Source of the DNA: Phaseolus vulgaris
Taxonomy: Eukaryota > Streptophyta > Magnoliopsida > Fabales > Fabaceae
Assembly: GCF_000499845.2 (NCBI RefSeq)
Contig: NC_023758.2
Coordinates: 16,878,088 to 16,942,087 of the forward strand
Direction: 5' to 3'
DNA length: 64,000 nucleotides
Both the position numbers and the translations under genes were made by a program. The notes under the pieces are model-generated. The model did not search any database. It saw only the letters and a list, made by a program, of their open reading frames with translations, and had not been told where the DNA came from. Positions 22,728 to 35,258 of the stretch are shown piece by piece. The stretch's first letter is position 1, and each line of letters begins with the position of its first letter.

Positions 22728-24476
22728 TGTTGAAGATGGTTGCTGCCCCTTCATGACATGTGTTTGATGAAGTCATTTGTGTAAATTTCATTTGTATTTA
22801 CATTTGCTTTAAGAATGTCTTAGGTATAGTTTAGAGGTTGTTTAAGAGTAGGCTTTTTGCTAGGTAACTCACCTCTTAACCCCTGACCTTGTGATAAGAG
22901 CGAGCACAAATTTTCTGAAACTGTTTTTCACATGTTTTGCAAAAAACACCCTTACTGCATAAAAATAAATCTGTTCTTTTCTAAATGAATGAATTCTTTT
23001 TTAAACTGATGCATTGATTAAGTCTTTTGAAAATCAAGTTTTGTGCATCAAGTATTTTGACTAAGTCTTCACTCCTTCAAAACGACTATGTTTCAATAGT
23101 TAAGTCTTTTCTGTTATCATTTTGAAAAATAAATTTGTTCATTTGTAAATGAATAAATTCTTTTTAGTCTGGTGCCATGTTTATCTTAAAAGGTTTTTTC
23201 GTTTTGTCCTTGCACCAGAGTGGTTGACTGAGTCTCCTTCACATAACAAATTCTCTAACTGCTTTTGAAAATAACTCTGTTCATTTTATTTTCAATCTGT
23301 TTTTTTTAACACCTTTAACTGTTTTTTGAAAATCTGTTATAAGTTGTTTTTCTATAAAAAGAAAACTTGTTCCTACGTTTAAAGGTGAATCATACAATTG
23401 AGAAAACAAGTTTTACAATAGAGAATTACTGATTTACAGAGAATTAGCATGTGTTCTTGAAAGATTTTACAAATCAAAAGTGTGCTTGTTCTTGGTTGGC
23501 TCTAAGGCTTGGTTAGAGGTGCTGCTACTGTGTGAGCAATTTGTTCTACTGGTCTAAGGCAGATTTATGCATCCTCTATCAAGTGTATTCGTTTCATATT
23601 TCATTTCTTGTAAAAGTGTGATTGTAAACTCTTCTTGATAGGGTTTCTTGAAGAGTGTGGGTACTGAAATAGTGTTTTTCAGCAATTTGTTCTACTGGTC
23701 TAAGGCAGATTTATGCATCCTCTATCAAGTGTATTCATTTCATATTTCATTTCTTGTAAAAGTGTGATTGTAAACTCTTCTTGATAGGGTTTCTTGAAGA
23801 GTGTGTGTGCTGAAATAGTGTTTTTCAGCAAGTGTGCCAAAGTTCTTGTAGGGTTCAAGAACAATGGTAGTGTAAGTGTGTTTGGTACGTTTTGTTTAGT
23901 GGATTTCACCTTGGATTAGGTGAGACTGGATGTAGCTCATTTGAGTGAACTAGTATAACTGTTGTGTGTTCATTTCTCTTCATCCCTGCACTCGATTTCT
24001 TGCTTATCTGTCAATCTGTCTAAAATTGAATTTGTTCAATTAAAAATAAATCTGTTCTTTCTGGGCTTGTTCATACTGTTCTTATTTTCTGGAAAATCAG
24101 TTTGGTTCAGTTAAGAAGATATTTGAACTGTTAATTACAACTGGAACAATTTGATTGTGATAGGTTACCCAATTGATTGTCAAGCTAATAATTGAACCTT
24201 TATCACTTGCTTAAAAATTGAAGGTCACTGTTTTTGTTGTTCATAGTTTTCTCTTTAAAATCAGTGAGTGTGGCTTGCAAATTAATCTGCATAACCTCAA
24301 GAATTACTTGGCTAATATAAACGTTTTTAAAACATAAACAGTGTCAAAATAAATTTGTTCGTTGCCAAATAAATCAATTTATTTTTTGTGTACTGTGGTA
24401 AAATCTGATTCTGTGCGAAACTTTTAAAAGGTCAATTCACCCCCCTTCTTGAACTTTGACATTATTGAACCCAACA
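22728..24476 (+). mobile_element. Solo LTR (1749 bp), SIRE-like copia type, inserted in the LTR of D
   Basis: It starts TGTTGAAGATGG, ends ATTGAACCCAACA, and is flanked by the exact 5-bp duplication TAGGG (22723-22727 and 24477-24481). The uninterrupted D LTR near 10655-10665 confirms the empty site. Near its end is the CAATTCACCCCCCTTCTTG block seen in the other SIRE-like LTRs. It is unusually long for this set, partly through a 146-bp tandem duplication. Confidence 0.9.
23535..23826. repeat. 146-bp tandem duplication inside the solo LTR
   Basis: The unit beginning AGCAATTTGTTCTACTGG occurs at 23535 and 23681, and its first bases recur at 23827. The two copies differ at only a few positions, so the duplication is recent relative to the LTR. 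Confidence 0.93.
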
Positions 24477-24892
24477 TAGGGTTCCTGGGAGAACGTCCTT
24501 GCACCGCTATTACACAATCTTAGCGTAATTTGGCACGTAAGACTTCCCTTTACTAGAGTGCAACGACTAACAGTATGGCTGCCAAGGTACCAACTCATGC
24601 ACCAATGTTGCGAGCCATTTGTTTCGTGGGTGCCCTAAGTATTCACGTGCCATGCATGCAATCTTCCTTGGAAACCCTAACCCTAACGGGTCTTAGTGCC
24701 TCCAAGGGCTATTTACTCGTGTTGTGCCCGAATGCGCTATACACATCACCTGCATGGATCCCTCGTGTCTTAGGGCTTCCTCTTATATATGGGTGTTTTA
24801 ACTGGTAACTGATATGATTTATGGGGCCCACCCTACGTAGCCCAATATAGTTGTTCAGACCACCAACGTCCGATCTCTCCCTCTGTTGCTGA

Positions 24893-24968
24893 GGTCCGAT
24901 GTCCGATCCCTGACACCGATGTCCGATCCCTGACACCGATGTCCGATACCTGACACCGATGTCTGATG
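24893..24968. repeat. 20-bp tandem repeat in the LTR of D
   Basis: The unit GACACCGATGTCCGATCCCT is repeated nearly four times. The homologous LTR at 10382-11110 has two fewer units. Confidence 0.9.
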
Positions 24969-26919
24969 ACTGGCCAGTACAATACCTAACATAAAAACCT
25001 TTTATAAAAAAGTTTCTTCAAGAAAATTAAAATAAATATACATTAAAAAAAATAAAAAGTTTGATAATACAAGATATAAAAACTTAATTTTATATAATAA
25101 AAATAAAAATATAACATAATAATTTTATAAATTTAGTATATTTATAAAAATGATATTGAAAATAGTATATAATTATTATAATTTTATAATTTAAACAAAT
25201 TAAATAAGTTTTTTGCACTATTTTTTAAAATCATAATAATATAAACTTATTAAACTATAAATAAAATTTATTTCATTAATAACATTTGCTAATAAAATGT
25301 AATAATTCAATAAAGTATTAATATTTAAATTAAGTTTTTTAATTTATTAAATTATTAATATTAATTTTTATTATAATTTTATTTTATTTTAATAATTATA
25401 TATGTATAAATTAAAAATAAAGTAATCCAAAAGAAGATTTTGAATCACCATTATTTTATAGTTATGATTTTTATTTTTATAATCTTAACATTTTATTAAA
25501 TTTATAATGTTACAAAATTGTTATAGATTAGTGTCAGACTTTTAGCAACGATTTTAACCCGTTGTTAATTATAAAATTCAACGTAAAAAATTTAAGTAGG
25601 ATTGAAAAATACCATATGATCTCAATGCAGTAGACATCTTGGCAAATCAACCTTATGGGCTTTGAATATGACGTACTTATCATTCTTTAGTATAGTACAG
25701 TATTATGAAGTTAATTTTAACTTTAATTTAATTTTATAAAATTTATTTATAAAATAGGTTTTTATCTACTTGTATTTGTAAGTGATTTAATAGAAAAATA
25801 TTAATATTTAATTTTGTTTATAGTGGGGAGTATAGAACACAACTTGTAATTAGTGATTGTCAAACATTTGTAGTAATAGTTAAAGAAATATGATTTTGAT
25901 TAACACCATAACATTTTCTAAAAAATTATAGGTTTGAATGTTTCAATATAGAACGCATCTTGTACCGGACAACATTTTGTACAAAAAGTTAAAGAAAAAT
26001 TATTTTGACTAACACCATAACATATTTTTAGGTTTGAATGGATATTACATTACATGTTATATATTATTTAAAAATCTTAATTAAATAGCATAAAAAAACT
26101 ATCAACAGAAAGTCTTCTAAAATCTCAATCTACTTCACTCCTGTTTTCGAAAAATTTCTTTCCTTTTAAAAAATAACATATTGTTGAAACATAAACATAA
26201 AAAAGGATATATTAAATGATAAAATAAAATTTCTGAAAGCATATGTTAACAAGCTCGAAATCTCACATGTTTCGTTGAGAATGTGATAAGTGTAGACAAT
26301 ATAAAATAAAAAATATACTTTTTTGTTTTAAGGATTTACTATGATAATATTTTGCTTATTAAGGTATCAACTGGGTTTCTTCTGTTTGGTCTTTTCCTCA
26401 ACATCCAACAATATAAAGTGTATTTGAATACGGATTTAATTTAGTAATTTAGTCAAACACTAATAATCATAAAGAAATATATTGAGGCTAGAAGTACATT
26501 AGAAAAATGAGAAATAAATAAAACACTCTAATAGACAGCTAAATTAAATTTACAAGGATTATTCTTTTGCCTCTAATTTAATAATTAGTACAAAGTAATC
26601 AATATATTATATTCTTGAGCCTTTTATAAATATTCAAAAAAAATTGTAGAAAGATGAATATAAAATAACTTTTGGGTTAAACTAAAATTATCTTACAAGA
26701 GATAAATGAATTTATTTAAACATAGAGATTATTTGTGGCAATTTTCAAAGAAAAAAACAAACACTTAGGACAAATACATACGTATGGGTGATACGTGTTA
26801 AAAACATAATCAACAAAGCAATACCATTTCAAAACTCATTTAATTATATATAAATGAATAAATAATGGTTTCCAACTAACACAAAGTCCACCTCCCTCTA
26901 GTGTATCGCTCGCCTGCAT

Positions 26920-27069
26920 TTGTGAATATAAAATAAAATAAATATAAATTATGTGGTATCTTGAATATTTTGTAAATATAAAATAAAATAAATACAAATT
27001 ATGTGGTATCTTGAATATTTTGTAAATATAAAATAAAATAAATACAAATTATGTGGTATCTTGAATATT
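26920..27069. repeat. 50-bp tandem repeat, three copies
   Basis: Units start at 26920, 26970 and 27020, each containing AAATAAAATAAATACAAATT then ATGTGGTATCTTGAATATT. They are nearly identical. Confidence 0.93.
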
Positions 27070-28117
27070 AAAGAGTATTTATATTTTTTTTATTTTTAAT
27101 TAATAAAATAATTATGTTCACATATCAACTGGAGATTAGAGCATTTCATTATATATAAGTGTGTGCAAATCTAATTTCATGAGCCGGTTTGATGGAGTTG
27201 CAAGTCCACTTCTTAATACATTAAAATTACACCAGTTAACTATAATTTGTTTTTAATAATATTTAAAATTGAAAAATTAAGGTTTATCTAATTTGTTTCA
27301 GAATCAATATTAAACATAAAAGTAAAAATATAAATGAAATTAAAAAAATAAAGAATAGTTAAGAATTCATTCAGCTACTTAATAAATAACAAGATTTAAA
27401 AAAATTCATATAATCGAATTTTATGTTATTTATTAAGAAGATATTTTAAATATATTTTTTGGTAAAATCTGGTTTCTGTTCTGCTAAGATTTCAAGTATA
27501 TTAAATCGCTCTCTAAAAGTATTGTCCCTCTAAACTTTAAATATACTTTTTTATGTAATTGCTAGTGATGGATAAAAATTGATATATGATTTAGAATAGA
27601 GATTCTTTCACATTTATAATATTTTTTAAAAATAAATATTATATTATAATAAAATAATAATTCTTTTAGATGTAAAAAAATGAAATTGGTTTCAAAATAT
27701 CACTTAAAGCTTAGATCAACTCAAGGGTAAGAACGTCAATTGTATTAAACTGGTATAATACTTTGATTCCTAGGTTTTTGACATTATTAAAATTTAGAAT
27801 TTGGTTTAAAAATTTCTAAGATACTGTTTTAGTTTTAATAATTTCTTAAAATTAAGTTATTTTTAGATAACATGAGCTAATTAATTAATTATATATATAT
27901 ATATATAATTATGTTAATTTAGATGTGTTAATTAATCGTTATAGATTTGAATTATTATGTTTGGGATATTGAAATATTGGAATTATGTTAAACATTATGA
28001 AGTTAAAATTGATGTCTCTGTTAATTCAACACATAAGAATTCATCTTAGTCCCAAACTCGGACTATATCCACTCCTTTTAAGAAACTATTTACGAGTTTT
28101 TACTAACCAACACACTT

Positions 28118-28263
28118 GGTTACAATGAGTATTTTCATACCTCTAAGTTACAACTAGTATTCTCACATCTTTAGGTTACAACGAGTATTCTCACATCTTT
28201 AGGTTACAACGAGTATTCTCACATCTCAAGATTACAACAAGTATTCACATCTCTCCAAGTTAC
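28118..28263. repeat. 28-bp tandem repeat, about five copies
   Basis: GGTTACAACGAGTATTCTCA-type units are repeated with a 28-bp period, drifting at both ends. The array lies about 180 bp before the insertion point of element C. Confidence 0.88.
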
Positions 28264-28446
28264 ACCTTCTTAATTAATCTCCCTTTGAGATTAAGAACTC
28301 TCAAGAAAATAAAACACACTATTAAAGAGAGTACAAATAAAGCTCACAAGGGTATAACTTTACAATGTCAAGAGTTACAATACTTTAGCACTCAACCCAA
28401 AAGACTAAATGCTCTAACAACTTGGTTGTACATTCACTATGACTCT

Positions 28447-29433
28447 TGTACCGATCAGGTCATCGGGTTTGATGACGTGGCAGCAAGCGATAATATAGGC
28501 GTGTTGAACGGGACACCTGGCCGACAGAAGGGAAGTACATCGGGAAATCAGTATAGTCGCCAATCGCTGAAGTGGCGTTCTCCGATCTCTAGTGTGCGAA
28601 ACCGGCGGTCACGAGAGTTGCGTCACAGTCGCCGTGTGTGAGTACTAGGAGATCAGGTGGTTAGAGATCGTCGGGAAATGCTAGGAGATCAGGCGGTTTA
28701 CACACCTGCTAGGAGATCGCCGAACGATCAGGAAAGCTTATTTAAGGTTTCCAAGAGGTACAAGTATGGAAGACGAATGGTATGCTTGTCACGTAGCAGT
28801 GGAGGATGAGGTTATCAGATGATCACACCCTAGCCAGAGGTCGGGTCGAGGGAACAGTTTCCCAGAGCATGCATGGTGTGCAAGTGAAGCAGATCGTGAT
28901 GGCGGCAGGCGAGACCACGGAGATGGAGCACGTGGTGGCACCCGGTACTCGCCACTTAAGGGTCACGCTCCAAGGAAAGCCGTGCACCAAGTTACTCCCT
29001 GTGTGGATAACTTAGTCGAATGGCGAAAAGAGTATAAGTGACGCTCAAGTTGTGGAGGCTCCAGATGGTGACACGTGTACAGCTGGATGCGAGCCACGTG
29101 TCTAGAGGTGTAACCGTCAGGAGAGAGAAAAAGCTCATGTATATAAGGAACACTTAACAGACTTTTGAGGTACACTTTCAGAATACTTTCTAGTACACCG
29201 AGATTCACTACGCACGGTTCCTTGAGTTGAGATATTCTCTCTGGGTTTTTGGTGATTCTTCCACTGACTAGAGCGTCGGAGCGCGATCGGCCGCAGTGGC
29301 GCCACTTTGTTTTCTTCAGGTTCTTGCGAGGAATTAAGACGTAAAGAGCAAAAGCTAACGTGGTGCGAAGCTGAACAAAGGAGAGATCTTTGACGTGGCA
29401 AGACTCTTGCACTCAAGTCAACCGGCTGGTTCA
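28447..29433 (+). repeat. 5' LTR of element C (987 bp)
   Basis: It starts TGTACCGATCAGG and ends CGGCTGGTTCA. The U5 block (CTGACTAGAGCGTCGGAGCG, CGGCCGC, GGCGCC) lies at 29263-29302. Confidence 0.96.
29140..29148 (+). promoter_or_regulatory. LTR TATA box of element C
   Basis: TATATAAGG lies about 290 bp before the LTR end, at the same place as TATATAAG in element B and preserved in the 3' LTR at 40258-40266. Transcription of the element probably starts some 30 bp downstream. Confidence 0.7.
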
Positions 29434-29455
29434 TCAGGCGCCCACCGTGGGGCCG
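29434..29455 (+). promoter_or_regulatory. Primer-binding site of element C
   Basis: TCAGGCGCCCACCGTGGGGC follows the LTR end directly; the block is identical to that in elements A and B. Confidence 0.78.
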
Positions 29456-29824
29456 TGTAAAACGTGTTTCCCATCCACATCGTGAGTTTCTTGAAGTTTC
29501 TGCAGTTCTTGTGTGGTTGTGTGCTGGTGCAACCATTTTCTGAAGTTTCTCACCGTTCGTTTGAGTTTTCAATCGGTGAATCGAGGTTTCTACCGTTCGT
29601 TTGAGTTTCAATCGGTGAATCGGGGGTTTTAGTGGAGAAGTAGGAAGTTCGTGTTGAGATCGCGAGTTTCAGTGGAAGTTTGAACATCCGAATCGATCGT
29701 GTGCTGTCGCGGTTGTTTTCTTGGAAGTTTTTCGAAGTTAGAGAAGTTCTGACCGATTGATTGCTGGATCAGTCGTTCCGGTGGTGAAGGTTCTGGTCAT
29801 TGGAGTTTGATCTGTTGATATTTC

Positions 29825-31916
29825 ATGCGAAAGATGAGAAGTACGCGTCCAAGTCCCGTTGTGCCAACTGTTGAAGACAGCGTCGTAACCATGGCACAAA
29901 TGATGGAGATGATGCGCATGTTGCAAGAGAACGTGGAGGTGTCGCGCGCTGAGCAAGCGAAGATGCACGAAGACCTGGTCGCATCTCAGGCCAGAAACGA
30001 AGAGCTCAGCAAGGTTAATGAGGACTTGCGTCAAGCTCTTCACGAGCAGAGAGGACGCACAACCGATGAAGAAGTTGCACCGTCGTCACCACCGCGCGTT
30101 TTTCCGATGTCGTTTGCTCAGGCGATCATGAACACGGTGGTCCCTGTGAGCATAGTGGCTGTGAAAGCCTCTTTCACCGGCGTGGAGGATCCTGAAGCGC
30201 ATCTCACCGCGTTTCATACGCAGATGATGCTGTCAGGGGGCTCAGATGCAGTTTACTGTAAGATGTTCATGAGCACACTCCATGGAACAGCGCTGGAATG
30301 GTTCGTCAGCCTGCCTACAGGCCACATAACCAGTTTCCAGCAGTTCTCTAAGTTTTTCGTCGACCAGTACATCGTGAACAAGGCGCCACCTATGGTGTCT
30401 TATGACTTGTTCGACGTAAGGCAGCATCAGGGAGAGTCCCTCAGGGACTATCTGAATAGGTTTGGAGCACAGATAGTCTGCCTGCCTGGAATGAGGAGAT
30501 GTTTGTGCACGCCTTCAAAAAATGCGTGCTGCCTGGACCTTTCAGCGAGTTGCTGATTAGGAGCCACCCCACCACGTTTGCTGAAATCCGGCGACGTGTT
30601 GTGGCTCACATCACCGCTGAGAGCGAGGTTGCAGAAAAGAGAGGGAACGTGGCTCCTACTAAGCCACGGGCCCAGACTAGAATTCAGCCGCAGAGGGTGT
30701 TGGAGACGGCGGCGGCCAAGAAGGATCAAAGGACTCGCCATCCTTACGATCCAAAGAAAAACAAGGGGAGAGGGCCAGGGCGCCCTAGGGAGTTCAACCG
30801 CCCCCCGAGGTACGAGTTCGTCATGGGATTGGCAGACCTGATCGCCATCCCCAACATAGCTGCCAGGCTTAAAGTGCCTGAGAAAGTTTCAGACAAGGTG
30901 TTGGGACCAAAACCGGATATATGGTGCGAATTCCACAAAAGTTTTGGTCACTCCCTTGATTCGTGCTTGGCCCTGGGTTACCAACTCGACGAATTGTTCA
31001 AGTGCGATTTTTTGAAGGATTACCTGCTGGACAACAGAACGGGGCAAGCGTCGAGCTCCCAGCCGGCGAGCAGTGAAGGCCAACAGCATGAGGTGCCCAC
31101 TCACGGCGAGATCCACACCATAGTTGGAGGTTTTTCAAGGGGTGGATGTACTGCATCACAGAGGAAGAAATATGCAAGGTCTGTGATGGCAGTAGAAACG
31201 TTTGAAGATCACTTGCCGGATGTGGACATTACGTTCACCAAGGAGGACCTCAGGGACGTTGTGCCTCATGACAACGATCCCATAGTTATCTCGCTAGTCA
31301 CGGCGGGAAGGAAGGTCCACCGGGTGCTGGTGGATCAAGGAAGCTCGGCAGATGTCATGTTCTGGCCGACTTTCAGCAAGCTGCAACTACCCCTTGACCA
31401 GTTAAGGCCCTATGGAGGATGCTTGTATGGGTTTGTTGGCGACCAGGTGGAGGTCAGGGGGTACATTGAGTTGAGAACTACATTCATGGACGAGGCGTTC
31501 TCGAGAACGAAGAAGATCAAGTACCTCGTCGTGAATGCCCCCTCGGCATATAACATTCTGTTGGGAAGGCCGACCCTCAACAGGATAGGAGTTGTACCCT
31601 CAACGAGGCACATGAAAGTTAAGTTGCCGTCAATGGAGGGAATGGTGATCACCATAAGGTCGAACCAGAAGGAGGCAAAGAAGTGCTACGAAAATAGCCT
31701 CAAGACTAAGAGCTCGGTGAGCTACATCACAACAACGCCGCCTCCCGGTATGGAGCCCAGGCCAGTAGAGGGGCGGGTTGTTGATACGGCGATGGAGGTG
31801 ATCACCGAAAGTGACGAGGTCATGATGGACGCCGAGGCAGGGGAGAGAACGCCGGTCGGGAGGAAGAAGCGAGAAACCGCCCAGAGGAGGCTAGGGAGTC
31901 GGGAATCGCCAGGGCG
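29825..31916 (+). pseudogene. gag: gag-protease of element C, two frameshifts
   Basis: It starts at MRKMRS (29825). Coiled coil at residues 35-75, then capsid (GVEDPEAHLTAFHTQMM, LEWFVSLPTGHIT). A +1-type shift near 30480-30495 moves the frame, continuing as EEMFVHAFKKCVLPGPF. The basic RIQPQRV segment and the variant finger CEFHKSFGHSLDSC (30925-30966) follow, then the aspartic protease VHRVLVDQGSSADVMFW (about 31315-31365). The tail NILLGRPTLNRIG comes before a linker that shifts frame again near 31865, giving a premature stop at 31918-31920. Element D shares the finger-protease region, while element B has lost it. Confidence 0.9.
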
Positions 31917-34900
31917 GTGATCGCCAGTGAAACCAGGCCCAAACCCGTCGAAGAGTGGCTTGAGAGGGAGATCAAGGGTAAGGTCTTCAAGTTCGGGAGA
32001 TCTTTGGAAGGTGAGACACAAGACCAGATCGCCAAGGTGATAGAAAGGCATCTGGACGCTTTTGCATGGTCTGCTTCAGACATGCCGGGAATCGATCCCG
32101 ATTTCTTGTGTCATCACCTAGTGATGGACCCTCAGGTCAGACCAGTGCGACAGAGAAGAAGAAAGTTCAATGAGGAGAGAAGACAGGCGATTAGGGATGA
32201 AACGCAGAAGCTCCTCGCCGCAGGCCATATCAGGGAGGTCCAGTACCCTGAGTGGTTAGCTAATGTCGTGCTGGTAAAGAAGAGCAACGGGAAGTGGCGC
32301 CTGTGCGTCGACTTCACGGATCTAAACAAGGCTTGTCCGAAGGACTCGTACCCTTTGCCATGTATAGATGCCCTGGTCGACAGTGCAGCAGGGTGCAAGT
32401 TGTTGAGCTTTCTTGACGCCTTCTCGGGGTACAACCAGATTAAGATGCATCCTATGGATGAAGAGAAGACCGCCTTCATGATTGAGAGATCGTGCTACTG
32501 CTACAAAGTGATGCCCTTTGGGCTGAAGAATGCGGGGACCACGTACCAAAGGTTGATGGATAAGGTACTTGCGCCGATGCTGGGGAGGAATGTACAAGCA
32601 TACGTTGATGATATGGTCGTGACTTCACTAGAAAAGAGCAAGCACATCTCAGATCTTGAGGAGTTGTTTACCACGATTGCCAAGTATAAATTGAAGCTAA
32701 ATCCCGAGAAGTGCATTTTTGGCGTGGAGGCGGGGAAATTCCTGGGTTTCCTCTTGACTGAGAGGGGAATTGAAGCAAATCCTGATAAGTGTGTTGCCAT
32801 CTTGGCGATGAGAAGCCCGACTACCCTGAAGGAGGTGCAGCAGCTTACAGGTCGGATGGCCGCCCTATCTCGTTTCGTGTCAGCTAGTGGAGAGAAAGGC
32901 CATCCGTATTTCCAATGTTTAAAGCGAAACAATAGGTTTGTCTGGACGAAGGAGTGTGAAGAAGCTTTCTTGAAGCTTAAGGAGTATCTGGCGAGCCCGC
33001 CGGTTCTATGCAAGCCTTTGGTGGGAACGCCTCTCAGGTTGTATTTTGTTGTAACTGAGAGGGCGGTGAGTGCGGTGCTCGCCCAAGATCGAGATGAGAC
33101 CCAGAAACCTATTTATTTCGTTAGCAAGGTGTTACAAGGCCCAGAAGTAAGGTATCAGGCCTTGGAGAAAGCCGCGCTGGCAGTTGTATTCTCGGCGAGG
33201 AGGTTGCGCCACTATTTTCAAAGCTTTATGGTGCTGGTGATGACCGACTTGCCTATCCAGAAAGTTTTAAAGAAGCCTGATGTAGCTGGGAGGATGGTGA
33301 AGTGGGCAGTGGAGCTGTCAGAGTTCGACATCAAATATGAACCCCGAGGACCGATCAAGGGGCAGATTTTCGCTGATTTTGTGGTCGAGCTTTCTTCAGA
33401 GGCAGCACAAGTTGAGGGGGATGATTTTCGTTGGGTGCTTTCGGTAGATGGATCGTCTAACCAGCAGGGCAGCGGTGCTGGAGTCATTCTGGAAGGGTCC
33501 AACGGCGTGCTGATAGAACAGTCCCTAAGGTTTGCCTTCAAAGCCAGCAACAATCAAGCAGAATATGAGGCGTTGATTACAGGTATCTTGTTGGCTAAGG
33601 AGATGGGAGCTAAAGTATTGGTGGCTAAGAGTGACTCGTTGTTGGTCACAGGGCAAGTAACAGGCGAGTTCCAGGCCAAGGACCCACAGATGGCGGCTTA
33701 CTTGGAGTATGTGCAGGAGTTGAAGGGTTCCTTTGCCTTGTTTGAGGTGGTGCATGTAACCAGGGAGCAAAATGCCCGAGCTGACTTGCTAGCCAAGCTC
33801 GCCAGTTCGGGCAAGGGGGGTAGGCAGAGGACCGTTATTCAAGAAACTCTAAAGAAACCTAGAGCGTTCGTGGCAGATCACCAGGTTCTTCAGATAAGTA
33901 AGTCGACGGAGAGGGTGGCGAGGAGTCACAGGTCCTTGACCCAGGAGACCTTGAGAACGTCAAGGATAAGAGCATGTCCAGGGGAAAGGGTGAACATGGC
34001 GCAGGTCTGCGCTACGCATAGGCCAGACACGTGGATAACGCAATACCAGCGTTGCCTGGCAGATGGCGTTCTCCCGCTGGATCCAACGGAGGCTAGGAAG
34101 ATAAAGAAGAACTCTAGCAAGTTCACCCTGATCGATGGCGAGCTGTTCAGGTTTGGGTTTACACACCCACTCCTAGTATGTGTGCACGGAGAGAAATGCA
34201 CAAGAATTATGGCCGAGCTCCATGAGGGTATATGTGGGAGTCACATCGGGGGTCGAGCTCTGGCTGCAAAAGCTCTTCGTGCAGGTTATTACTGGCCAAC
34301 GATGAGGGAAGATTGCAAGAAGTATGCTCAATGTTGCAAGCAATGCCAGTAGCACGCCGGTTGGCACAAGGCACCCCCGGAAGAGCTGAAGTCAATTTAC
34401 AGCCGCTGGTCGTTTCATACTTGGGGAATTGACATTCTGGGGCCCTTCCCATTGGCGGTTAGGCAGATGAAGTGCTTGGTAGTGGCGATTGAATACTTCA
34501 CCAAGTGGATCGAAGCGGAGCCAGTGGCCCAAATCACCGCACACAAGATCGAGAGCTTTGTATGGAAGAACATCGTGTGCCGGTTTGGTGTGCCTAAACG
34601 CCTGGTGTCAGACAATGGGACTCAGTTTGCGAGTCACCTGTTGAAAAAGCTGTGTGAAAAGGTGGGAATACAACAGGTGTTTGCATCCGTCGAGCACCCA
34701 CAGACGAATGGCCAAGTAGAGTCTGCCAATCGGGTCTTGCTGAGAAGTTTGAAGAGAAGACTAGAGAAAGCTAAGGGATCGTGGGCTGAAGAGGTACCTC
34801 GCATAGTTTGGGCGTACCTTACCACTGAGTAGTCAGGAACCCACGAGACCCCGTTTAGCCTGAATTATGGATGTGATGCGATGATTCCAGTCGAAATCCA

Positions 34901-35258
34901 GGAAAGCTCGCCGAGATTCCAGAACTTTGTGGCGGAAGACTCGAACGAAGAAAGAAGAATGAATCTGGATTTGCTGGATGAGGTCAGGGAGGAGGCGAGA
35001 GTGAAGACCGAAGCAGTAAAGAGAAGGATTGAGCGAAGGTATAACTCTAAGGTAATGCTAAGGCAGTTTAGAATTGGCGACCTGGTGATGAGGAAGGCCC
35101 ATCAGTACGAGATGGAGAACAAGTTATCGCCTAAGTGGACGAGACCGTTCAGAATAACCGAGGTGCTCGGGAACGGCGCCTACCGCTTAGAGACGTTAGA
35201 AGGAGGGGCAATTCCTCGCACTTGGAACGCCACACATCTCAAATTGTATTACAGTTAA
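31917..35258 (+). pseudogene. pol: pol of element C: RT, RNase H, second RNase H, integrase, two nonsense codons
   Basis: RT: WLANVVLVKKSNGKWRLCVD, LSFLDAFSGYNQI and the catalytic YVDDMVV at 32601. RNase H: about 33005-33400 (YFVVTERAVSAVLAQ). Second, archaeal-type RNase H: about 33430-33800 (RWVLSVDGSSNQQGSGAG...EQNARADLLAKL). Integrase: HHCC zinc region up to KQCQ, then TAG at 34350-34352 where B has CAA/CAG-type Gln codons. The core follows with WGIDILGPF, LVSDNGTQF and NGQVESANR, a second TAG at 34830-34832 (CAG in B), and the C-terminus KLSPKWTRPFRITEVLGNGAYRLE ending at 35258. Apart from these two stops the frame is continuous for 1100 codons. Confidence 0.93.

Larger units (their letters stand above)
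18804..24981 (-). mobile_element. Tat-lineage element D: 5' LTR to mid second RNase H
   Basis: Reading leftwards: 5' LTR (24981-22459, itself interrupted), primer-binding site (GGCACCCACCATGGGG, minus strand, 22440-22455), gag, protease, RT, RNase H and part of the second RNase H. Integrase and 3' LTR are lost at the junction with element B. Coding is strongly decayed compared with B and C. Confidence 0.92.
22459..24981 (-). repeat. 5' LTR of element D, split by a solo LTR
   Basis: The two parts 22459-22727 and 24482-24981 join into a 769-bp LTR matching 10382-11110 (729 bp). The 40-bp difference equals two extra 20-bp units in the repeat at 24893-24968. It has TG...CA termini on the minus strand, and the U5 block (CTGACTTGAGCGTCAGAGTA, CGGCCGCC, GGCGCC) lies at about 22593-22555. 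Confidence 0.88.
24982..28441. other. AT-rich spacer without recognisable genes
   Basis: About 3.5 kb of very AT-rich sequence between elements D and C. It contains two short tandem repeats (listed separately), an (AT)n run at 27887-27908, and a short motif near 25540-25565 (GCAACGATTTTAACCCGTTG) that might be a DNA-transposon subterminal sequence. I found no coding similarity in any frame. Confidence 0.65.

Noticed and set aside
10382..24981. The two D-type LTRs as the two ends of one element split by B
   Set aside because: Orientation would fit, but the outer flanks (TTGGT and ATACC) are not a target duplication and LTR differences are substantial. They could be two elements or a recombinant, so I list them separately.
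26920..28263. CRISPR-like arrays
   Set aside because: The repeats are head-to-tail with no unique spacers, in plant nuclear DNA; they are ordinary tandem repeats.
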